Source of the DNA: Poecilobothrus nobilitatus
Lineage: Eukaryota > Arthropoda > Insecta > Diptera > Dolichopodidae
Assembly (NCBI GenBank): GCA_947095535.1
Contig: CAMUPU010000004.1
Coordinates: 2,501-66,500 of the forward strand
Direction: 5' to 3'
Length of the DNA stretch: 64,000 bases
In this document: piece after piece, positions 57,105 through 64,000 of the stretch
How the letters are laid out: every line of letters begins with the position of its first letter
Numbering within the stretch: the first letter of the stretch is position 1
Made by a program: the position numbers and the translations under genes
Notes under the pieces: generated by a model
Told to the model about the DNA's origin: nothing
The model's input: the letters and a program-made list of their open reading frames with translations, nothing else
Databases searched by the model: none

Positions 57105-59822
57105 AAAAAAAAGTAATGAAACTGCAGCTGATTATTTGCTATAATATATTGCACTATTTCTTTTTTAAACACACATATTTCACTGGTAGATTTTATTGCT
57201 AAAGGCAACTCATTGAAAGCTTTTAAACAATTATAAAGACAATTTTTCTTTTGTTGTTCAGTTTTAAAAATTGATAAATAGAAGGTTTATTTCTCAAGAA
57301 TGAAGTGGTGTTTTATTTTATTGTTAATTATTTTAAAAGCTGTGAGAAACAATTCTTTTTTACATATATTAGCAAAACTTAGATATCTGCAATTGTAAAG
57401 AGATGCTGAAGGAAAACTTGTTGGCAATCCGTATATTGTTTTGATAGCCTTCTTATTCAAAATATCTAACTTCCTTAGAAGATATTGAGAAGAACCACTC
57501 CAAATTGGATTAAGATATGTTAAATTAGATAAAATATAAGAAGAGTATATGACAAATAAAGTTTTATCTAATAGAAAATTTCGTAACCTTTTTAGGATAA
57601 AAACGTAAGGTGAAATTTTTCTAGATATGTAGTCAATATACTCATCCCATTTTAGACTTTTATCCAATATTAAACCTAGATAGTTAAACTTATTGACAAC
57701 TTCGATTGTCGAATTACTAAATGTGAAATTGGTGATTTGAAACTTTTTGTTATGGAGTAATAATATTTTAGTTTTACTTATATTTAAAGAAAGTTTGTGC
57801 TTTCTTAGCCAAATATTGATTTTTTGAAGGTCAGAGTCTATAGCTCGTTTTAATTCATTTTCATTTCCTAAACCATATTTTAATACAGCGTCATCAGCAT
57901 ACAATTGCAAAGATCCTATCAAACTTAGTATACAAATATCATTTATATAAAGCTTAAAGAGGTCGGGACCTAAAATTGAACCTTGTGGTACTTCTTTAAT
58001 TTCAGATTTTAGATTGCTAAAACAATTATTTAATCGAACTTTCTGCTTTCGATTTAACAAGTACGATTTAAAAAAGCTAATGTATTCTGCAGCGAAACCT
58101 AGTTGAGAAAATTTGTGAAGAAGTATCTCATAGTCAACACAGTCGAAAGCTTTTTTTAAATCAAAAAAGATACAACCTACATATGTGCTGTACATATGTG
58201 CAACCTGCTGTATTCGAGTTTCTTTCAAAACCAAACTGATTTACACTTAGTAAACAGTTAACTGTCATAAAAGTGTTTAAACGATTTCTAATGATTATTT
58301 CAAAAATTTTGGAAAACGTACTAAGAATTGAAATTGGTCTGTAATTAGATCGATTTGTAGCATCGCAGCTTTTGAAAATAGGTGTTACTATTGCAGTTTT
58401 TAAAATGTCTGGAAATATTTTTGAACTAAAAGATGAATTAATAAATTTAACTAATATTGGAGTCAATCGGTTCGCGAAATTTTTTACAAATTTACTCGAT
58501 ATCTTATCAAATCCAGTAGCTGCTGAGGCCTTAAGATTTTTGATAGCTTCACTAACTTCCTCATATGTTGTAAGATCAAGACTAAAAGTTGTTGAGTTTA
58601 CATCATATTGAAAGAAATTAAAATATTCGAAGTCAACAGGTTCATCTGAAATGTTTAAATCTTTAGTAACGTTGATAAAAAAGTCATTCATAGTGTTAGC
58701 AATTTCCTCTTCATTAGAATATATATTATTATTATACTTAATGGTTTTAATGGTTTGGTTATTATAAGTTTAATCGTTGTTGAACATTATTTGCTTATAC
58801 AGACTCCACAGTTTTTTACCATTACTAGGATCTTGTGAAATGAAATTTGAGCAACAGTTCTTTTTTGCATTCACAATTAGCTTAAAAACTTTTGACTTAT
58901 AATGTAAATACAAGTTATTGACATGAGTATCATTCGGATATTTTTTTTTGAATTTTAAGAAAGAGTCGCGGATTTTCATATTTTCTCGAATTTCAGCTGT
59001 CATCCAAATGCTTTTATTGTTATTAAATTTTGATTGAATTGTTTTTGTATTTGCTTCAATCAATTCGGTAAGTTTGCAAACCATATCATCAAAAGAATTT
59101 ATATTGTTCATATTGTTCCAAAATTCATTTTTATCAATGTTGTCATAATCTAGAATGATTTTATGACCGTTGATTTTTTCTTTTATGGGTTTGAAGTCAA
59201 TACTGACAAAAAGCATTTGGTGATCAGATAAAATTGTGTCTAACACATGAACATTGTATTTCAAGTCAATGAGATCAGAGATTAAATGATCTATAATTGT
59301 CCTAGTGCTATTACCTATTCTAGTTGCGTATTCAATTGAGATCTTGTTGAGAATTATAAATCCATTACTATGTAGCATATTAGTGTAGTCTTTGGTATTT
59401 GTATCTTTATTTAATAAATTAAAATTTATATCACCTACAAAGATTGATCTCCTGTGTTTTAGTAAATCTTCTATTTTTTCTACGAATATATCAAAATTCG
59501 TTCTGTGGGACCTATAAATTGCAAATATATTTATATTATGTTTGATTAACTTAACACCTAGAATATTAGAATTTTGAAATTCTTCACTCTCATGCAATCA
59601 AACTTCCGACAGTACAATCACATCCATTTTTATACTATAAGAATTTACTATCGCTTCTAGATCATATAATTTATTTCTAAGACTTTGTATGTTTATATAA
59701 TATTAAAATTTTTACTGTAAGAATCGTTTAATAATCTGCCCTCGTCTGTATAATATTGCACTTTAATGTCATTGTTTAAATCAAAAATATTTTGATAATT
59801 ATCTATCCCTGTCTCCTCCATT
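57105..59822 (-). pseudogene. LINE-D ORF2: endonuclease and reverse transcriptase
   Basis: ATG at 59820-59822 opens MEETGIDNYQNIFDLNND. Endonuclease: YINIQSLRNKLYDLEAIVNS, HRRSIFVGDINFNLL, IIDHLISDLIDL and LDTILSDHQMLFVSIDF (catalytic S-D-H). RT: ASAATGFDKISSKFVKNFAN, NYRPISILSTFSKIFEIII, IFFDLKKAFDCVDYEILLHK, VPQGSILGPDLFKLYINDI, LQLYADDAVLKYG (catalytic YADD) and FNYLGLILDKSLKW. Lesions: frameshift near 59700, TGA at 59598-59600 (after LSEV, where Trp is usual), TAA at 58770-58772, frameshift near 58200, TAA at 57287-57289 before the last ~60 codons. No RNase H. Confidence 0.92.
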
Positions 59823-59886
59823 AATTAATGTTGGTCAAAATATAAAAGAAACGAGGAAGAATACAGTTGCCTTTGTCAACTCTTAG

Positions 59887-61274
59887 ATACCCGTACGAAC
59901 CGTTAGTATGTTCACAGCCTGTCACTCTGCTTACAATATTATATTTTAATATTTTAGTATAGTATTAGTAATATTTAGTATTTGGGTGAATTTTATAATT
60001 TCTAGAACTATGGGTTGTAGATATATTCAAACTATATGTTTATACATTCTTCTAAAGCAAATTCTAACCTTCCACATAACGATTATCAATCCAAAACTTT
60101 TTCAAATATTCTATAGTACCATTTAATACTAAGCGGTAAATATATATTAAATTTACTTAGTACAAAATAATAAATATAATTTTGTGCGAATTATATTATT
60201 ATATTATATTATATTATATTATATTCAAATATTCCATTGACAGAATAATTTCTTATAAGTACAATAAAATACATATATGTATGAAAATACGGCGCTATAT
60301 AATATACATCTATACTCTTATCATTCATTCACTAGTGACATATACGATATATTGTAAATAAACATGATATTATATAAGTATGTATATATATCAATATCAT
60401 ATAAATAAAAAAATTCTTCAAGCAACCGTTATGTTGTTTATTTATTTACATTTTTTTGTACTACGCATTATATCCTCAACAATTTCAAATTATCGAGTAA
60501 AACAAAATGGAAAAAATTAGTTAAAGAAATTTGTTAGAATATTTGAAAAAATCAAGTAACTCTTTCGTCTATTATAAAGTAACCCTATATTATTAAACAA
60601 AGTTAAAACAGAAATAAGAATATAATATTGAAGCTTTAATTTTTGTGTATTACTTCAAAAAAATTTTAACAGGTGTTCAAGTTACAGGTGTTTAAAAATT
60701 GGAAATTTTCAGTTTTTGACCCCTTATAGCTCCTAAACGGGGGGTGATAAAAAAAAAATTTCTGAAATGACTCATACTTATTTTCAAAGATCTAACTTCT
60801 GTCAAAATTTCAAGTTTCTAAATTAAACCGTTTAGAAGATAGAAGGGTTAAAGGATTTTGCAAAATTTTAGTTTCGCATAACGGTAAATTAAGACACCGC
60901 ATGCCACAAAAATATATTTATTGTATATCAGCAGTTAAAATTTCATAGCTCTATTTCAAAAAAAATGTGGGGATCTAAAAGTTAGGTGTTCGAGAGCTAC
61001 CCTAAGGCTTGGTCCAAACTCAACCAAAAAAAATAGGGAACCTACAAATTACTCGCAGAATATTTTGTGTAAATTTCAAGATTCTAGCTTTCTTAGTTTT
61101 TGAGTTAGCGTGCTGATGGAAGGACGGACGGATGGACGGACGGACATGGCTCAAAAGTCTTAGAATTTTTTTCTGATCCGATCCATACCTTTGAAGGTAT
61201 ATCTAGCTCGCTTATTTCGAGGTGTTACAAACGGAGGAGTAATTTTATTATACCCGATCCTATCGTACGGGTAT
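59887..61274. mobile_element. Inverted-repeat element ATACCCGTACGA, 1.4 kb, without hAT
   Basis: Ends ATACCCGTACGA (59887) and TCGTACGGGTAT (61274). Reverse-complemented, it aligns with both ends of 18119-21797, but the nested hAT and its TTCTAAAC duplication are absent: the single TTCTAAAC is at about 60823. A GGACGGACGGATGGACGGAC run near 61125 is the expanded GTCCGTCC motif. It lies in LINE-D between ORF1 and ORF2. No long frame, so it is non-autonomous. Confidence 0.8.
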
Positions 61275-61284
61275 AAAAAAATGA

Positions 61285-61490
61285 TTTGTAATTTAACAAA
61301 ATTAGATTATTAATGTGATAGAAAGAGATAGATGTGAGAATTCTTTTTCTAATATCGTAAAATTTCATAGTGCTATCAGAAAAACAAATTTGTGATTTAA
61401 CAATAAAATGATTATCAATGCAATAGAAAGAGATAGATGTCAGAATTATTTTTCTATTATCGCAAACTTTCATAGTATGGATATATCAGA
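61285..61490. repeat. Two-copy ~108-bp tandem repeat
   Basis: Both halves share GATTTxxxATTTAACAA, ATAGAAAGAGATAGATGT and AGAATTxTTTTTCTAxTATCG. Non-coding. Confidence 0.7.
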
Positions 61491-62006
61491 CTGTCTTAAG
61501 TGATTATGAACTAAAAGCTGTGTTCCTGCTTTTTTTTTGTTAAGAAATAAAAATGTAATAATCGATTTGTAAAAATTATAAATAAGTAAAATTGTAAAAA
61601 AAAAATAAAAATTGTAAAGTAAAAAATTATTTGTAAAATATAAAGAAATAAAATGTATAAAAAAAGTAAATATGTAAAAAAAAAATAAATGTAAAATATA
61701 AAGAAATAAAAAGTGTAAAAGTAATTTTAATTTTAAGTAATTAAATAAAAGAAGCAAAAAAGAAAAAATTAGAAATAAGCGTGTTTTTGTTCTCAAATAT
61801 TTTTGGTTAGTGTAATATATGATGAAAAAAATATTATTTAATGTAAGAAAAAAAGAAAATAATTTGTATAAACTATTAATATTAATATTGACAAAAGATA
61901 AGAAAAAAAAATTTTAGAATTGAATTTAAAGAATAATAAAAAAGAAATACATATAACTAAGTTTTTTAGTTTTACCATTTGTAAATGTATTGTGTTGATA
62001 TTGTGC
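61491..62006. other. A-rich low-complexity stretch
   Basis: Plus strand is dominated by AAAAAATAAA and TGTAAAATATAAAGAAATAAAA repeats. Frames called on the minus strand here are Phe/Leu/Tyr-rich artefacts of this composition. It lies between the ORF1 end and the inverted-repeat element. Confidence 0.6.
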
Positions 62007-62617
62007 TTAGGTATTGAAGGTTTTATAAATATGATTGATATCGTTCCTCGACAATATTTTGTATATTTTGCTGGAATGATTTCTCCGTAAGAAAATGGTG
62101 CTATCTTTGACCCAGAGAAACTCAAATTTATGTTTGATTTTAATATTTTTAGCTTCATAATAAAGATTAGACTGCAGTGCTGTAAGATGGTGACTTAGAA
62201 ATATTTCTTTGTTGCCATCATTATTCATATCTAATTCAACAGTAAAAAGATGCTTATATTATCGTTTTTTTTCCAATAATTCTTTTTTTGGGATATCAGA
62301 ATTAAACTTAACAATATATAATTTTTTCTGGGGACCAGCTTTATTAATTTTTTTTTGATTAATTGTTGTAACATCTGATATAGCATTTTTATCAATATTA
62401 GCATTAATTTTTTTTGCGATCGCCAAAACAGTTTCTGTTGGGTTTATGAGATTCGAAGGTAGACCGGCTAGTACAAGATTATTTTTTAACAAATTCTGTT
62501 GCGTTTTATCATGTAAGTATTCTAAACTGTTAACTCTATTTTCCAAAATGCTGACGTGATTTTCAGAAATATTAACACGATCACGTAATTTAGAATTTTC
62601 TTTCAATAATTCAGCAT
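62007..62617 (-). pseudogene. LINE-D ORF1 with baculovirus FP-like C-terminus
   Basis: A coiled coil (ENHVSILENRVNSLEYLHDK) leads to NLLKNNLVLAGLPSNLINPT, a region like the RNA-binding core of LINE ORF1 proteins. After a single in-frame TAA (62259-62261) the C-terminal part reads HHLTALQSNLYYEAKNIKIK then FEFLWVKDSTIFLRRNHSSK, which matches the Baculo_FP-type domain pattern (L..A......KFvW.k.g.IfvRk...s) of many insect LINE ORF1s. The N-terminus is cut at 62617 by copy C. Same strand as ORF2 and 2.2 kb upstream, with the inverted-repeat element between. Confidence 0.8.
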
Positions 62618-63617
62618 ATTTGATAAAAAGGAGAACTTACCTAGAAGGCTCTGCATAATAATAATAATGACAGCAGATATGTTTTGGCTAGGTTAAGGGA
62701 CAGTAAAATATTTAAAAATGTTAGACTAATTCCAGCATATCTTCATGATAAATCTGACGACGTTTGTTTTGGTGGTAAAACTAATACATTGATTGTAGCC
62801 ATACAGGTTTTTAATAGCCTTATTTTGTAGATTTTGTCATATTTGTATAGAGTACATAACAGAACTGTGAAATATACTATAAAAGAGTGACCTCTTCATA
62901 TTGAAAGGAACTCTTCTATTAATAATTCGAAAAATCCCAGCAATCTTTCTTCATTTTTTAACTTGTTCATCGATTTGGTTACACCAATTCAATTTGTTAT
63001 CAACAATAACCTCCAAATATTTGTGACTGCCAGATTTACCAATAAAACAGTTGTTATAAAATATATCAACTTTGTCGGACGGCTTAGATCTAAATAACAC
63101 CGTTTTCTTCGTATTTATTAATAATTTGTGTTTATTCATCCACGATTCTGTATCTTCCATATCATTTAATACTTTTTCTTTTATATTTTCCAACGAGTTT
63201 TCAGTATACACTATTACTAAGTCATCCGCAAACATAAACGGTTTACCACACAATTTCAAATTTAACAGACTACTAATATAAATCGAAAACAAAATCAAAC
63301 CCAAAGAACTACCCTTATTACACCACACTTATTATTGCGCCGTTTGCTTTTCAATCCCTGACACACAGTAAATTGTGGTCGTGCTCTTTTCCCATAACAC
63401 CACATTCATATAATATTCTTACCATTATATTTCGATCAACAGAATCAAAGGCCTTCGATACATCGAAAAACACAGCTGCGACTTTTTTTGGTTTATCAAT
63501 TCCAGATTGAACTTCAGACACAAAATCAAATAAGGCTGCTTGAGTGCTTAACTTAACTTTGAACCCATATCTTATTTTTCTTACACATGAAGAATATAGA
63601 AGAATAAGCAATGACAA
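62618..63617. repeat. Copy C of the LINE/Polinton block, internally deleted
   Basis: 62618-62790 matches 45231-45404 and 62791-63617 matches about 49509-50350; the intervening 4.1 kb of copy B (endonuclease, minisatellite, foldback element, small protein, integrase) is absent. The joint has an ATTG/TTGA overlap. The right end coincides with the flank beyond the LINE-B RT in copies A and B. Confidence 0.85.
62820..63617 (-). pseudogene. LINE-B reverse transcriptase fragment (copy C)
   Basis: LSTQAALFDFVSEVQSGIDK, AVFFDVSKAFDSVDRNIMVR, then a ~30-bp deletion near 63385 and a shift, KGSSLGLILFSIYISSLLNL, MFADDLVIVYTENSLENIKE and YLEVIVDNKLNWCNQIDEQV. FADD intact; broken by the deletion. Confidence 0.85.
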
Positions 63618-64000
63618 TTTTCTGCTAGTTACTTTGTATAATGTGAAGTAAATTTTTAATTATTGCACATAAGAGAAAAAAAGTTGTATTTATTGATTTA
63701 TAAGTACTTGTTAATGTAGAACGAAAATTTAAGAACAAGTGTTATTAAAATGCTAGTTTGAAAGCCTTTTTAACACCAAAATATAGTAGTTATTTATAAG
63801 ATAAATAAATGCAGGTATTGACCTTGATATTGTTTCTTAGTTTTATGTATTATGCAAATTTGAGATAGATATGTTATTGAAAACTATAAATGTGCAAAAA
63901 AATTTAATAATTAATTGTAAAAATAAAAAAGCAAATTAGTTTCATATAACATCGTTTTTATTTACCCAAGAATTGTGATCTTTATCAAAACCTAACCATT
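63618..64000. other. A+T-rich right edge, possible start of another Polinton copy
   Basis: No gene. The last ~50 bases (TTTATTTACCCAAGAATTGTG ... AAAACCTAACCATT, split here) resemble 1408-1456 (TTCATTTATCGACGAATTATG ... AAACTCTAACCATT), the stretch downstream of the integrase in copies A and B. A third Polinton piece may continue beyond the window. Confidence 0.4.

Noticed and set aside
61470..62158. Phe/Leu/Tyr-rich minus-strand frames resembling membrane proteins
   Set aside because: They come from A-rich low-complexity DNA and from the wrong frame of the LINE ORF1 tail.
1..64000. tRNA or rRNA genes
   Set aside because: No stretch with tRNA A/B-box spacing plus cloverleaf, and no rRNA-like conserved GC-richer block, was found by eye; the tRNA-like piece at 56113-56134 is a retrotransposon primer site.

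Overview
The window is strongly A+T-rich eukaryotic DNA and contains no recognisable host gene. Everything that can be identified is a mobile-element or virus-like relic. The mix is a Polinton/Maverick, an env-bearing Ty3/Gypsy (errantivirus-type) provirus, a BEL/Pao relic, Penelope-like fragments, several LINE families including one with a baculovirus FP-like ORF1, a hAT of the BED/GTF2IRD2-like type, and short inverted-repeat elements. This suggests an insect. The errantivirus with Env, and an element carrying a GCCATGTCCGTCCGTC-type motif familiar from fly intergenic DNA, point to a fly (Diptera), but that is inference with modest confidence.

Layout. 1-12560: a decayed Polinton read on the minus strand, in order PolB, packaging ATPase, a small conserved protein, a charged unknown, a structural N-terminus, a small virion-type protein, major capsid protein, adenain-type cysteine protease, an unknown conserved gene and the integrase. 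One small gene at the far end lies on the plus strand. Two LINE fragments are inserted in it and a Penelope relic abuts it. 12560-15870: a plus-strand LINE (family I here). 14679-36832: three direct tandem units (8.5, 8.6 and 5.0 kb), each starting inside that LINE; units 1 and 2 carry a hAT nested in another inverted-repeat element, unit 3 does not. 36833-38208: a LINE RNase H fragment and A+T-rich spacer. 38209-44410: an errantivirus-like provirus with both LTRs, a TGTA target duplication, gag, pol and env, all broken. 44600-53070: LINE fragments and a second copy (B) of the capsid/protease/integrase part of the Polinton. 53218-54110: LINE RT C-terminus and RNase H. 54119-56662: BEL/Pao gag, primer site and probable LTR. 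57105-62617: a LINE with ORF2 and FP-like ORF1, split by an inverted-repeat element. 62618-63617: an internally deleted copy (C) of the LINE part of copy B.

No gene set here looks functional. The value of the window is historical: lesions shared between copies can be ordered in time, complementary lesions occur in the two integrase copies, and nested elements date the tandem amplification. The labels LINE-I, LINE-B, LINE-D, LINE-E and LINE-R are local names used only to link copies inside this window. All family assignments come from reading motifs in translations by eye; no database search was run.
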